The notes: generated by a model not told the origin, from the sequence alone. Shown: positions 51,717-62,130, numbered from the stretch's first letter. The stretch is 64,000 bases of DNA from Calothrix anomala FACHB-343 (GCF_014696435.1 NZ_JACJQG010000019.1:1-64000); one strand, 5' to 3'. Numbers and translations: made by a program.

Positions 51717-54389
51717 CTACACCTCTACCTTTTCACCGGCAAAAAACTCCGGCGTATTGTGATAAAGAACCGCATCAATCCGACAACCTTGATAAGCTAA
51801 AACATATAACTCCTTCAAGTCCTTCATTAGCGGATAGCGGGGATTTGCACCGGTACATTGATCGTCAAATGCTTGTTCCGCCATTTCTTCCACCTTGGCG
51901 TAGAACTCCTTATCTTCATCACCCAACGCCTGTTTAATCGTCGCCGGAATCTCAACTTGCTGTTTGAGATTTTCAATCGCCGCAATCAATAATTCCACTT
52001 TTTCGTCGGCTGTATTTCCCCCCAAACGCAGATGGTCGGCTATTTGCGCATACCTATCTTTAGCATTAGGATATTTATATTGGGGAAATATTGCTTGCTT
52101 GAAGGGAATATCTGTGGCGTTGTAGCGGATAACGTGGGAAATCATCAAAGCGTTAGCTAAACCGTGGGGAACATGGAAAGTAGCACCGAGTTTGTGTGCC
52201 ATTGAGTGACAAATACCCAAGAAAGCATTGGCAAAAGCCATACCTGCAATTGTCGCTGCATAATGTACCTTTTCCCTAGCTTTGAGATCTTTAGCACCAT
52301 TTTGGTAAGCACTGGGTAAATATTTAAACAATAATCTAATTGCTTGCAGTGCTAAACCGTCTGTAAACTCGGTTGCCATTACGGATACGTAGGCTTCTAA
52401 GGCATGAGTTAATGCATCAATACCACCATAAGCCGTGAGTTTTTTCGGCATATTTAAGGTGAGTTCCGGATCGGCGATCGCAATATTCGGAGTTAGGGCA
52501 TAATCTGCTAAGGGATATTTCACGCCAACTCTGTCATCTGTCACCACAGCAAAGGGTGTCACTTCTGAACCAGTCCCCGAAGTTGTGGGAATCGCTACCA
52601 TGATGGCTTTTTGTCCCAAAGGCGGTAATTCATAAACCCGCTTGCGGATATCCATAAACCGCATCGCCAAGCCTTCAAATTCAATATCTGGCTGTTCGTA
52701 CATCAACCACATAACTTTAGCCGCATCCATTGGCGAACCGCCACCAATGGCAATAATCACATCTGGTTGATAGCTTCTGAGTAAAGCTAATCCTTTATTT
52801 ACATTTGATAATGTGGGATCTGGTTCGACATCGTGGAATACGTCATGTTTAACGCCAATTTCGTCTAAAACTTGGGTAACTTTATCGACAATTCCTAAAT
52901 CAAATAATGGTTTATCTGTAACAATAAAAGCTCGTTCCTTACCTTCCAAATCGCGCAAAGCTACAGGTAAACAACCATATTTGAAATAGATTTTTGGCGG
53001 AACGCGGAACCATAACATATTTTGTCGCCGTTGCGATACCGTTTTGATATTTACTAAGTGATGGGGTGTGACGTTATCAGAAATTGTATTTCCGCCCCAA
53101 GTACCGCAACCTAATGTTAAAGATGGGTCAAGTTTAAAGTTATATAAATCGCCAATCGCCCCTTGAGAAGATGGAGTGTTAATTAAAACTCTCCCGGTTT
53201 TCATCCGGTTTTCAAAATAGGCAATATCATCCAAATTATCAGGATTTGTATACAATACCGAAGTATGTCCCAAACCGCCGAATTCGATTAATTTATCGGC
53301 TTTATCTACAGCATCATGAAAATCTGCGGCGCGATACATTGCCAAGATAGGCGATAATTTTTCATAAGCAAAAGGTTCGCTATCGCCTATATTTTCAACT
53401 TCACCAATTAAGACTTTATGAATCTTTTGTGTTGTCAGGTTATCATCTTTTGGCAGAGAAATTCCGGCTAAATTCGCTAAAGTTTCTACCGACTGTCCCA
53501 CAATTGCCGGATTTAATCTGCCATCTTTCAAAATTATATTACCCAGCTTTTGTCTTTCCTCATCATTGAGAAAATATGCACCCCGGCTGATAAATTCCTG
53601 TTTAACTTTTTCGTAAACTTCATCAACCACAACAACTGATTGTTCCGAAGCGCAAATCATGCCGTTGTCAAAGGTTTTACTTAATAAAATTGAACTCACA
53701 GCCATTTGAATATGGGCGCTACTATCAATTATGGCGGGAGTATTACCCGCACCCACACCTAACGATGGATGTCCTGAAGAATAAGCAGCGCGTACCATTC
53801 CCGGCCCGCCAGTTGCTAAAATTAATTTAACTTCTGGATGCTGCATTAAAGCTTTCGATAATTCCACAGTTGGCTCATCAATCCAACCAATAATATCTTC
53901 TGGCGCACCAGCAGCAATTGCGGCTTTGAGGACAATTTGAGCGGCTGCAATAGTGCAATTTTTTGATTTGGGATGGGGTGAAAAGATAATGGCATTTCTG
54001 GTTTTTAAAGCAATTAAGGCTTTAAAAATTGTCGTTGCTGTCGGGTTAGTTACCGGGACAATTCCCGCCACAATCCCTACAGGCTCAGAAATTTTTTGAA
54101 TGCCAAATGAATTATCTTCTTCAATCACCCCGCAGGTTTTTTCATGTTTGTATTTATTGTAAATAAATTCTGAAGCAAAGTGATTTTTAATCACCTTATC
54201 TTCTACAATCCCCATCCCTGTCTCTGTAACTGCTAATTTGGCTAGGGGAATTCGTTCGGCGTTAGCTGCTAATGCAGCCTTTTTAAAGATGACATCAACT
54301 TGTTCTTGAGAGTAATTAGCGTATTTCGCCTGTGCTGCTTTTACCCGTTGTACAAGTAATTCTAATTCTTCGATATTCGTAACTTTCAT
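51717..54389 (-). CDS. adhE: Bifunctional acetaldehyde-CoA/alcohol dehydrogenase
   Basis: AdhE reduces acetyl-CoA to acetaldehyde and then ethanol with two NADH. At 890 residues it is the size of the E. coli enzyme. The N-terminal aldehyde dehydrogenase domain has the catalytic cysteine in FDNGMICASEQS. The linker region is followed by the iron-dependent alcohol dehydrogenase domain with GGGSPMDAAKVMW, PTTSGTGSEVTPFAV, and the metal site LTHALEAYVS and HSMAHKLGATFHVPHG. It is 64 bases downstream of pflA and clearly in one unit with it. It serves dark fermentation together with PflB. Confidence 0.97.
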   Translation of the reverse strand: MKVTNIEELELLVQRVKAAQAKYANYSQEQVDVIFKKAALAANAERIPLAKLAVTETGMGIVEDKVIKNHFASEFIYNKYKHEKTCGVIEEDNSFGIQKISEPVGIVAGIVPVTNPTATTIFKALIALKTRNAIIFSPHPKSKNCTIAAAQIVLKAAIAAGAPEDIIGWIDEPTVELSKALMQHPEVKLILATGGPGMVRAAYSSGHPSLGVGAGNTPAIIDSSAHIQMAVSSILLSKTFDNGMICASEQSVVVVDEVYEKVKQEFISRGAYFLNDEERQKLGNIILKDGRLNPAIVGQSVETLANLAGISLPKDDNLTTQKIHKVLIGEVENIGDSEPFAYEKLSPILAMYRAADFHDAVDKADKLIEFGGLGHTSVLYTNPDNLDDIAYFENRMKTGRVLINTPSSQGAIGDLYNFKLDPSLTLGCGTWGGNTISDNVTPHHLVNIKTVSQRRQNMLWFRVPPKIYFKYGCLPVALRDLEGKERAFIVTDKPLFDLGIVDKVTQVLDEIGVKHDVFHDVEPDPTLSNVNKGLALLRSYQPDVIIAIGGGSPMDAAKVMWLMYEQPDIEFEGLAMRFMDIRKRVYELPPLGQKAIMVAIPTTSGTGSEVTPFAVVTDDRVGVKYPLADYALTPNIAIADPELTLNMPKKLTAYGGIDALTHALEAYVSVMATEFTDGLALQAIRLLFKYLPSAYQNGAKDLKAREKVHYAATIAGMAFANAFLGICHSMAHKLGATFHVPHGLANALMISHVIRYNATDIPFKQAIFPQYKYPNAKDRYAQIADHLRLGGNTADEKVELLIAAIENLKQQVEIPATIKQALGDEDKEFYAKVEEMAEQAFDDQCTGANPRYPLMKDLKELYVLAYQGCRIDAVLYHNTPEFFAGEKVEV

Positions 54390-54453
54390 ATATGTATCCT
54401 GCTGCGGAATTTACTACAGATATTTCACTCGTGCGCCATTAATTCTCAAAAAC

Positions 54454-55278
54454 TTAAATCGCAAATATTCCTCGACTGCGAAAGATATCCAACACTGCTT
54501 GTACTTGTTCTGGAGATGGTGGTTGAGTATCTCTCAATAAATATTCAAATCCTAGTTCCTGCCATTTGTATTCACCCATTTTATGAAATGGTAAAACTTC
54601 TAATCTTTCTACATTAGTGAATGGGGCAATAAAATCAGCTAACCCGTTAACATTTTCTTGGTCATCGGTTAAACCGGGAACTAACACAAATCGAATCCAA
54701 GTAGGCTTATGAATGACATTGAGATATTTAGCCAAAGCTAATGTGGGTTCAATGCTGCGACCTGTAACTTTAGTATAAGTATCAGGGTCAAAAGATTTAA
54801 TGTCAAGCAAAACTAAATCGGCAAATTCGAGTACAGATTTAGCGGATTCTAACTCACAAAAACCAGAAGTATCTAATGCTGTATGAATTCCTAATTCTTG
54901 ACAGCGTTTAAAAATTTCGCGAACAAATCCCGGCTGCATTAATGGTTCTCCGCCAGTGATTGTCACACCACCACCAGAAGATTTCATATAGGATCTATAC
55001 TTCTGAATTTCTGTGACTAATTCGTCAACGCTGGTTTGTTTACCATGTTCTAGATAGCGACAATCAGCATTACTGCAATAAAGACAGCGTAGCGGACAAC
55101 CAGATGTGAAAATTACAAATCGAATACCAGGCCCGTCAACTGTCCCACAACTTTCTACTGAATGAATGTAACCGGAATTAATAATTGCTGGAAATATATG
55201 GCTATTGTCTCGCGTGTGATGTTCTATGGGAAAATGCGGGAATTTTAGATTGTGCATAAATTTCACCTCAGTTGACAT
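54454..55278 (-). CDS. pflA: Pyruvate formate-lyase activating enzyme
   Basis: This radical SAM enzyme creates the glycyl radical on PflB. The 274-residue protein has the CX3CX2C iron-sulfur motif in SGCPLRCLYCSNADC, preceded by SVESCGTVDGPGIRFVIF, the GGEPLMQ SAM-binding segment and later DTSGFCE and LLDIKSFDPDTY. The N-terminus is about 25 residues longer than in E. coli if ATG 55278 is used; ATG 55257 (MHNLKFPHFP) is an alternative. It heads the pflA-adhE pair. A 490-base repeat-rich gap separates it from the CHAT gene upstream. Confidence 0.96.
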   Translation of the reverse strand: MSTEVKFMHNLKFPHFPIEHHTRDNSHIFPAIINSGYIHSVESCGTVDGPGIRFVIFTSGCPLRCLYCSNADCRYLEHGKQTSVDELVTEIQKYRSYMKSSGGGVTITGGEPLMQPGFVREIFKRCQELGIHTALDTSGFCELESAKSVLEFADLVLLDIKSFDPDTYTKVTGRSIEPTLALAKYLNVIHKPTWIRFVLVPGLTDDQENVNGLADFIAPFTNVERLEVLPFHKMGEYKWQELGFEYLLRDTQPPSPEQVQAVLDIFRSRGIFAI

Positions 55279-55435
55279 TAGCTATCAACCTGTCTTTTGA
55301 CTCTCACCTATGAGTTATAGATAACAATTGTGAGGAACTTGTGGGGATATCGTGGTGTAAACAATCAATTTCTTAAATTAAATTTAGCTTTTAGCGATCC
55401 CCGTTAGATATATATCTAAATGATTTCATCGTGAG

Positions 55436-55752
55436 AATTTTCAGTCATGGTAGGGGCATTGGCACTGCCATGCCCTCTAGAATATATTGATGTGCTGCTA
55501 AAGGCTTTGTTGCTCAAGATCTTCGATCCCCCTAAATCCCCCTTAAAAAGGGGGACTTTGAATCTTTTCCCCCCTTTTTTAAGGGGGGTTAGGGGGGATC
55601 GAAAGTTTATGGGGTGAAGAGAGAGAACCCCAAATACTTACCCTGTGTGCTTCTGAGCTTAAGTTGACACCAATGGGCACCGACAATCTTTTGGTACATA
55701 TAATAATTTTACTGGTGTTCCCTACGACAGATGTGGTTCAAATAGGTGAAAA
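55436..55752. repeat. Family C fragment, 80-bp inverted repeat and family B fragment
   Basis: GTAGGGGCATTGGCACTGCC lies at 55451. A foldback follows at 55523-55602 with TCGATCCCCCTAAATCCCCC and the reverse, a type widespread in cyanobacteria. Then come TTAAGTTGACACCAATGGG (a family D end) and a partial family B unit to about 55730 with the TTCAAATAGGTGAAAACTGC tail. No gene is seen. Confidence 0.75.
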
Positions 55753-55768
55753 CTGCTGTAAATTGGTA

Positions 55769-58084
55769 TTATTTCGCCTCGCCAATTAACGTAAACGCCG
55801 CCCAAGCGCTGGGATTTGGATGCTGTTTCATCGTCACCAACATCGCTTGACGCAAAGCCCAAGCTTTATCTGGATTCTTTTGTAACTGGCGGTAAAATTC
55901 CCCCATTAATAATGCGGAAGGACTATCGGGAATTGACCATAATGTAACAATGACACTGGGCGCACCGGCAGAAATTAAGGCGCGAGATAAACCAATGACA
56001 CCATCACCTGTGAGTTTACCTTGTCCCGTATCGCAAGCACTTAAAACAACTAATTCGGCGTTAATTTTTAAATCTAAAATTTCATTCGCAGTTAGCAAGC
56101 CGTTATCTTTACCATCTGGGGCGAGAGCAACAGCACCGGGGACACCTAAACCTTTAAAATCGTCAAGTAAACCGTGGGTAGCTAGATGAATAAACCTTGC
56201 TTGGGGTAATTTTTGAATCAATGCGGCTTTGGTTGCTTCTTTACCTGTGATGGCTTTGGTGTTTAACAGTTGGGCGATTTCTTTTGCTTCTTTTTCCGCA
56301 CCTGGTAACGGAGTTAATTGTTGTGGTGTTTCACCAATTTTAGGGGGAACGCTGGGCATGATAGGATTACCCAAAACTAGGGCTTGATTACCGGAAACTT
56401 TCTGCCGTTGTTTGCTAGTTAAATCTAAAACTTGAATTGCTGGGGCAGTGAGGATAGTGTGTTTTTCAATTAAATATTTACCTTGTTCATCTTGTAAAGC
56501 GGCGAAGGGAACAAGAAATAAAGATGATTGCGGTATAAATGTAACTCGCTCATCAGGATTTTTGGGTAGCAAGTCAGCAATGGGATTAATTAGTAGTTGG
56601 TGAAGTCGTTGAAATCGTTGTTTTGCTAGGCTAGGATTGGGTTTGTAACTGGACTCAAAAATACCCCGACCTCTGACACCGATTGACTCGCGGCTGTTGG
56701 TGACTAATTGGGCTAAAGTTGTATTTTCTTTTTGCCATAAAGGTTTCAGGTCAGCTTTGCGGAAGGTAATTTCACCCGTGGGTTTGATTACCCAAATGTA
56801 GAGTTCTGATTCTTTGGTTTCTTGTTTACCCTGAATTTTGAATTCATCATAAATAATTGAATATTCAACGACAGTAGCATTTTGTGATTTGGCTATTTGT
56901 TTAATCTCAGCAATATTGGGCGGAGTGGGGAATTGTTTTTTGGGGTTAGCAGATAACCGAGCAGCAAGTAACTCCACAAATGCTCGTCCTCGTCCCCGTT
57001 CAGATATTTCTAAAGCAGCATCAGTTTTATTTTGGGCAATGAGGACTTTTTGTAAAGTGTGATAGGTACTCCTTTGCGTTTCAAAAATTGAGACTTTCTC
57101 ACCATCCTTTAAGTCTCGACTTCGGAGAGATTCTTTAGCTTTCATGCTTGCAATTAGGGTACTCTCTGCTAAAGTGAGATTGCCTTGTTTGTAGTAAGCA
57201 AATCCTAGATTGTTCAGTGCATTACCCTCACTTTGACGGTCTTGAATTGAGCGTGCGATCGCCAAGCTTTGTTGATGGTAGTCAATGGCTTTAGGGTAGT
57301 CTCCCAAGTAACCGTAGGCATTACCGAGATTTCCCAGTGCTTTACCCTCATCTTGACGGTTTTTGATTTTCCGTGCGATCGCCAAGCTTTGTTGTAGGTA
57401 GTCAATGGCTTTAGGGTAGTCTCCCAAGTAACCGTAGGCATTACCGAGATTTCCCAGTGCTTTACCCTCATCTTGACGGTCTTGAATTGAGCGTGCTAGA
57501 GCCAAGCTTTGTTGTAAGTAGTCAATGGCTTTAGGGTAGTCTCCCAAGTAACCGTAGGCATTACCGAGATTTCCCAGTGCTTTACCCTCACTTTGACGGT
57601 CTTGAATTGAGCGTGCTAGAGCCAACACTTGTTGATAGTAATCAATAGCTTTTTTGTAGTTTCCTAAGGAACGGTAGGCATTACCAAGATTTCCCAGTGC
57701 TTTACCCTCACTTTGACGGTTTTTGATTTCCCGTGCTAGAGCCAAGCTTTGTTGATGGTAGTCAATGGCTTTAGGGTAGTCTCCCAAGTAACGGTAGGCA
57801 TTACCGAGATTTCCCAGTGCCCTACCCTCACCTTGACGGTCTTGAATTTCCCGATAGATAGAGAGTGCTTGTTGCCAAGACTGCATTGCTGCTTTCCATT
57901 GACTGGTTTGATACTGCTGAATACCTTGGTCTAACAGACTATCAGCTTGAGTCTTTCGCGGGTCTGGTGTTTGCGCCAGTACTGGTAATTCTCCTGGTGA
58001 GGCGGAAAGGCTGAAAGTTATTTGTGTGGAGGTTGTGGCGATAACTAGGGCGAGGAAACTTAGACCAAGGTTAGGGTAACGCAT
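55769..58084 (-). CDS. CHAT domain protein with TPR array (771 aa)
   Basis: This is a second CHAT-TPR protein. A signal peptide is likely (LGLSFLALVIATTSTQITFS). Residues about 55-340 hold seven TPR units of 40 residues (GKALGNLGNAYGYLGDYPKA pattern), nearly identical at DNA level. The CHAT domain follows, with H637 in HLATHGL and C684 in LSACDTGQG, then GDGVIGLSRALISAGAPSVIVTLW, so the catalytic dyad is intact. It lies between pflB and pflA on the same strand, splitting what would otherwise be a pfl cluster. A functional link with fermentation is not implied by the sequence. Confidence 0.93.
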   Translation of the reverse strand: MRYPNLGLSFLALVIATTSTQITFSLSASPGELPVLAQTPDPRKTQADSLLDQGIQQYQTSQWKAAMQSWQQALSIYREIQDRQGEGRALGNLGNAYRYLGDYPKAIDYHQQSLALAREIKNRQSEGKALGNLGNAYRSLGNYKKAIDYYQQVLALARSIQDRQSEGKALGNLGNAYGYLGDYPKAIDYLQQSLALARSIQDRQDEGKALGNLGNAYGYLGDYPKAIDYLQQSLAIARKIKNRQDEGKALGNLGNAYGYLGDYPKAIDYHQQSLAIARSIQDRQSEGNALNNLGFAYYKQGNLTLAESTLIASMKAKESLRSRDLKDGEKVSIFETQRSTYHTLQKVLIAQNKTDAALEISERGRGRAFVELLAARLSANPKKQFPTPPNIAEIKQIAKSQNATVVEYSIIYDEFKIQGKQETKESELYIWVIKPTGEITFRKADLKPLWQKENTTLAQLVTNSRESIGVRGRGIFESSYKPNPSLAKQRFQRLHQLLINPIADLLPKNPDERVTFIPQSSLFLVPFAALQDEQGKYLIEKHTILTAPAIQVLDLTSKQRQKVSGNQALVLGNPIMPSVPPKIGETPQQLTPLPGAEKEAKEIAQLLNTKAITGKEATKAALIQKLPQARFIHLATHGLLDDFKGLGVPGAVALAPDGKDNGLLTANEILDLKINAELVVLSACDTGQGKLTGDGVIGLSRALISAGAPSVIVTLWSIPDSPSALLMGEFYRQLQKNPDKAWALRQAMLVTMKQHPNPSAWAAFTLIGEAK
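57235..57834. repeat. 120-bp tandem repeats coding for TPR units
   Basis: Five 120-bp units in the CHAT gene are almost identical, for example the stretch TCTCCCAAGTAACCGTAGGC at 57300, 57420 and 57540. Silent sites are also conserved, which points to recent duplication or gene conversion. Confidence 0.85.
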
Positions 58085-58341
58085 AAGGAATGATGAAATT
58101 AAGATTGGGTGGTGAAGTATGGGGGTTAAGTAATTAAGTTAAGCTGTTTTGTCAAGGAATATGCTAAAGAGTTGGTGAATTTGGCTAAATTTTGGATAAT
58201 TTAACCGCAGCACCAGAGTTATTTAATGGCTTATTGTTATATAGTTCTGAGCAGGGTGGGGGTTATGCAGTTTTGCGGGGAAGAAATTCACCAAATCGCC
58301 AATTACATCAAAAAATTCCCATAAACTGTAGGGGTTTGCCT

Positions 58342-58548
58342 TGCACCATACCTGTCAACTTAAGCTAAAAGCTATCACGGCGCGTGTTGTACAAATCCCT
58401 CGCCCTCATCCCCTAACCCCTTCTCCCCCAGGGAGAAGGGGAATTGAATCTCTTGCTCCCCTCTCCCTGAGGGAGAGGGGCTGGGGGTGAGGGTAAAACT
58501 TTTGCACAAAGCGGGTTTCACATTAAGGTGACACCAATAGGTAATGCC
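58342..58548. repeat. Foldback element (family D copy 4)
   Basis: Diverged ends ACCTGTCAACTTAAGC and CATTAAGGTGACACCAATAGG enclose CCCTCATCCCCTAACCCC, hairpins of CCTTCTCCCCCAGGGAGAAGG and CCCTCTCCCTGAGGGAGAGGG type, and GGGGGTGAGGG. The same interior lies in opposite orientation at 58842-59076. Between the two copies are AATTCGTAAT units and a family C fragment (58689-58730). Confidence 0.75.
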
Positions 58549-58841
58549 AAACTAATTCGTAATACTTCGACAAGCTCAGTACAAGTTCGTAATTCCCTGG
58601 GGGAAGGCTTGCGTCTATCTAATTCGTAATTCAACGAATGGTAAATGTGTGGTACCAATTCTTACCAATAGAAAAAATCATGCAACAGGTAGGGGCATTG
58701 GCACTGCCATGCCCTCTAGAATATATCAACACGCCGCCAATGATTAACCAGTATCAAAGACTCAACGACGAGAAAAAAAGCCTCATTAAGAGACTTCCAA
58801 ATAAAAAAATATTGCGATCGTTAACTTACCAAACCTGCAAC

Positions 58842-59076
58842 TCGTAAGGGCGGGGAAAACCCATACGTGTCAACTTAACGTGAAACCCGCTTGGCGACAA
58901 CGTTCTGCCCTCACCCCCAGCCCCTCTCCCACCGGGAGAGGGGAGCAAGAGATTTAATTCCCCTTCTCCTGGGGGAGAAGGGGTTAGGGGATGAGGGCGA
59001 AAGTTTTTGTACAACGCCCGCTCTATATAGCTTTTAGCTTAAGTTGACACGTATGGGGGGAAACCCCGCCCCTACG
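58842..59076. repeat. Foldback element (family D copy 3) at the 3' end of pflB
   Basis: Outer ends CGTAAGGGCGGGG and CCCCGCCCCTACG enclose CCCATACGTGTCAACTTAA and its exact reverse complement. The TIR differs from copy 1 (CCCATTGGTGTC) but both arms changed together. The element ends two bases before the pflB stop and could serve as its terminator. Confidence 0.8.
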
Positions 59077-59078
59077 GG

Positions 59079-61307
59079 TTAAAATCGTTCGTGGAATGTG
59101 CGATGAATTACATCAAGTTGCTGTTCTCGCGTTAATTTAATAAAGTTCACCGCGTAACCGGAAACTCTAATTGTTAACTGGGGATATAATTCTGGATGAT
59201 CCATTGCATCCATTAACATTTCTCGCTTGAGGACGTTAACGTTAATATGGTGTCCGCCATCATGGAAGTAACCATCTAGCATTCCTACTAGGTTGCTGAT
59301 TTGATCGACTTCTAATTTACCTAAAGCTGATGGTACTACAGAGAAAGTGTTGGAAATTCCATCTTGGGCGCATTGGTAAGGAATTTTCGCGACGGATTCC
59401 AGAGACGCAACTGCACCTTTACTATCTCTTCCATGCATGGGGTTTGCACCAGGCGCAAAGGGTTCGCCAGCTTTTCTCCCGTCGGGGGTGTTACCGGTTT
59501 TCTTGCCATACACAACGTTTGAGGTAATTGTTAATACCGATTGTGTTGCTGTGGCTTGGCGATATGTGGGATGTTTCCGCAGTTCGTTCATGAACTTGGT
59601 AACTAAATCTACCGCTATTTCATCAACGCGATCGTCGTTGTTGCCATATTTGGGATAATCGCCGGTAATTTCATAATCAACGGCTAATCCCTCGGTGTTA
59701 CGCAATACTTTGACTTTGGCATATTTAATTGCTGATAAAGCATCTGTGACTACAGATAACCCAGCAATCCCGCAAGCCATTGTGCGTAAAATATCGCGAT
59801 CGTGGAGTGCCATTTCGATGCGTTCGTAGCAGTATTTATCATGCATGTAATGGATGACGTTCAGGGTATTAATATACGCCTTGGCTAACCACCCCATCAT
59901 TGTTTCAAATTGCTCCCGTACCTGTTGATAATCTAGGTAGTCGGAAGTAATTGGCGCGATCGCACTTGCAACTTGTTCGCCAGAAATTTCATCTTTACCG
60001 CCGTTAATCGCATATAGCAAACACTTGGCTAGATTGACTCGTGCGCCAAAAAACTGCATTTGCTTACCGATGCGCATTGCCGAAACGCAACAAGCGATCG
60101 CATAATCATCACCCCAGTAAGAACGCATCAAATCATCGTTCTCATACTGAATTGAGCTAGTCTGAATGGAAACTTTAGCGCAAAAACGTTTAAAATTATC
60201 AGGTAACTGTTCCGACCACAACACAGTTAAATTTGGTTCTGGTGCTGGGCCTAAATTAGACAAAGTATGCAGAATCCGGAAACTATTCTTCGTTACCAAA
60301 GGCCTACCATCTTCACCCACACCGCCAACGCATTCTGTCACCCAAGTGGGATCGCCGGAAAACAGTTGATTATAATCTGGTGTCCGCAAAAATCTTACCA
60401 TGCGTAACTTCATCACAAAATGGTCGATGAGTTCTTGCAGTTGGGATTCGGTAACTGTTCCTTGTTGTAAATCTCGTTCAAAGTAAATATCTAGGAAAGT
60501 TGAAACCCTTCCCAAAGACATCGCCGCACCGTTTTGTTCTTTCACAGCTGCCAGATAGCCAAAATATAACCACTGCACAGCTTCTTTCGCTGTAGCTGCG
60601 GGTTGACTAATATCAAACCCGTAACTAGCAGCCATTGTTTTCAATTCAAACAAAGCTTTGATTTGTTCGGAAATTTCTTCCCGCGAGCGAATTGTATCTT
60701 CAACAATCTCATCTAACTCTAAAGATTGGAGTTGTGATTTTTTATCATCGATGAGACCATCAACACCATACAACGCTACGCGCCGATAATCGCCAATAAT
60801 TCTCCCCCGTCCGTAAGCATCTGGCAATCCGGTGATAATACCATAGCGCCGACATAAGCGCATTTCGCGAGTATAGGCATCAAATACGCCGTCGTTATGA
60901 GTTTTGCGGTATTTGGTAAATATATCTGCGGTTTGGGGATTGAGTTCGTAACCGTAAGCTTTTAATGCATCTTTAACTACACGAATGCCACCAAACGGCA
61001 TAATAGCGCGTTTTAGCGGTTTATCCGTTTGCAATCCGACAATCTGTTCCAATTCGCGGTGAATATAACCCGGTTGATGGGAGGTAATTGTGGAAACAAC
61101 TTCTGTATCTGTATCTAAAATACCTTTCTCGCGCTCAACTGCCATCAAATCCTTGACTTTATCCCAGAGTGCTTGAGTGGTGGGAGTCGCACCTGTTAAA
61201 AAAGATTCATCGCCACTGTAAAGGGTGTAATTCTTTTGGATGAAATCGCGGACATTGATTTCTTCTGTCCATTTACCACTTGTGAAGCCTTGCCATTGTG
61301 CCAACAT
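59079..61307 (-). CDS. pflB: Pyruvate formate-lyase (formate C-acetyltransferase)
   Basis: PflB converts pyruvate and CoA to acetyl-CoA and formate without oxygen, using a glycyl radical. The 742-residue product has the active-site pair C406-C407 in AIACCVSAM and the radical glycine G717 in RVSGYAVNF near the C-terminus; the E. coli positions are 418/419 and 734. Other blocks are [11 protein letters not shown]-like [20 protein letters not shown] and [20 protein letters not shown] 61307 ([13 protein letters not shown]) has GGGGGAAT upstream and gives the normal N-terminus. The frame extends to 61460 with a basic 51-residue leader that I reject. Activated by PflA. Confidence 0.96.
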   Translation of the reverse strand: MLAQWQGFTSGKWTEEINVRDFIQKNYTLYSGDESFLTGATPTTQALWDKVKDLMAVEREKGILDTDTEVVSTITSHQPGYIHRELEQIVGLQTDKPLKRAIMPFGGIRVVKDALKAYGYELNPQTADIFTKYRKTHNDGVFDAYTREMRLCRRYGIITGLPDAYGRGRIIGDYRRVALYGVDGLIDDKKSQLQSLELDEIVEDTIRSREEISEQIKALFELKTMAASYGFDISQPAATAKEAVQWLYFGYLAAVKEQNGAAMSLGRVSTFLDIYFERDLQQGTVTESQLQELIDHFVMKLRMVRFLRTPDYNQLFSGDPTWVTECVGGVGEDGRPLVTKNSFRILHTLSNLGPAPEPNLTVLWSEQLPDNFKRFCAKVSIQTSSIQYENDDLMRSYWGDDYAIACCVSAMRIGKQMQFFGARVNLAKCLLYAINGGKDEISGEQVASAIAPITSDYLDYQQVREQFETMMGWLAKAYINTLNVIHYMHDKYCYERIEMALHDRDILRTMACGIAGLSVVTDALSAIKYAKVKVLRNTEGLAVDYEITGDYPKYGNNDDRVDEIAVDLVTKFMNELRKHPTYRQATATQSVLTITSNVVYGKKTGNTPDGRKAGEPFAPGANPMHGRDSKGAVASLESVAKIPYQCAQDGISNTFSVVPSALGKLEVDQISNLVGMLDGYFHDGGHHINVNVLKREMLMDAMDHPELYPQLTIRVSGYAVNFIKLTREQQLDVIHRTFHERF

Positions 61308-61532
61308 CGGAGATTCCCCCCAGTTGATGAAGCTAAATAATTGACTGCGGTATCTTTGCTTGGGATAACGTAGCACACCTAATTGTGATATTAGCGCAAC
61401 TGTAAGTGGTGATTTTTTATGAGTCTTGTGGGATCGCGTCGCCTTAATAGTTTTGGGCAAAAGTTAAATTTTTATTCTCGCTATAGCTGGATTTTTACTG
61501 AAGGAAAGGTTGCAACTCATTAATTAGGTTTG

Positions 61533-61672
61533 CGACTTGTAAACTTACTTTCTGAGTCATTTAGCAACAGTTATGACTCGCAAACTTACTTTCTGAGTCA
61601 TTTAGCAACAGTTACGACTCGCAAACTAACTTTCTGACTCGCAAACTTACTTTCTGAATCATATTTTAGCTT
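61533..61672. repeat. 41-bp tandem repeats upstream of pflB
   Basis: AAACTTACTTTCTGAGTCAT begins at 61541 and 61582, a degenerate copy begins at 61623, and a 20-bp partial copy follows at 61643. Each full unit continues TTAGCAACAGTTATGACTCGC. The repeats lie 225-370 bases before the pflB start and could bind a regulator. Confidence 0.8.
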
Positions 61673-61788
61673 CACAACTCATACATAAGGTTTTTAGAGC
61701 ATAAATTAATGTTTAGGGTTATAAATATATAAATTACAAATTTTTACACCTAATTTATTCATTTATTGCCATTCATTAAAATAATCTA

Positions 61789-62023
61789 GCTCCCATGCTC
61801 TGCGTGGGAGCGATGATCGTGAGGCTCCGCCTCAATTTATCAGCTTTCGAGGCGGAGCCTCGCAATACGCATTTCCAAAAGGAGGCTGTAAACGAGATAA
61901 GGGACATCCAATTTTTTAAATACCCAATAAATTGGTAATGCGAGCATCTTGCTCGCTTTTGAACACCAGCGAGCAAGATGCTCGCACTACGAAATATGGG
62001 TAATTTATTCTTTGTAAGTCCCT
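61789..62023. repeat. Module E copy and a nested foldback
   Basis: 61789-61900 is module E (CTCCCATGCTCTGCGTGGGAG, GAGGCTCCGCCTC and GAGGCGGAGCCTCGCAATAC). 61901-62023 is a foldback with GGGACATCCAATTTTTTAAA and the loosely inverted GTAATTTATTCTTTGTAAGT-CCCT, holding a long hairpin TGCGAGCATCTTGCTCGC to GCGAGCAAGATGCTCGCA. A CCCAACCTAC fragment follows near 62060. No gene is seen. Confidence 0.7.
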
Positions 62024-62130
62024 AAACACCAATATCTACGTTGGGTTTCACGATCTTCTACCCAACCTACACCTAAACTTACTCTCATACAAATGACCAT
62101 TGTACGCGATTCATCGCGTCTCTGATAAAT

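Noticed and set aside
51717-54389. AdhE as two separate genes
   Set aside because: A single uninterrupted frame of 890 codons carries both domains, as in the known bifunctional enzyme.
61308-61460. 51-residue N-terminal extension of PflB
   Set aside because: It is basic and unlike the family; ATG 61307 gives the standard N-terminus with a purine-rich site upstream.
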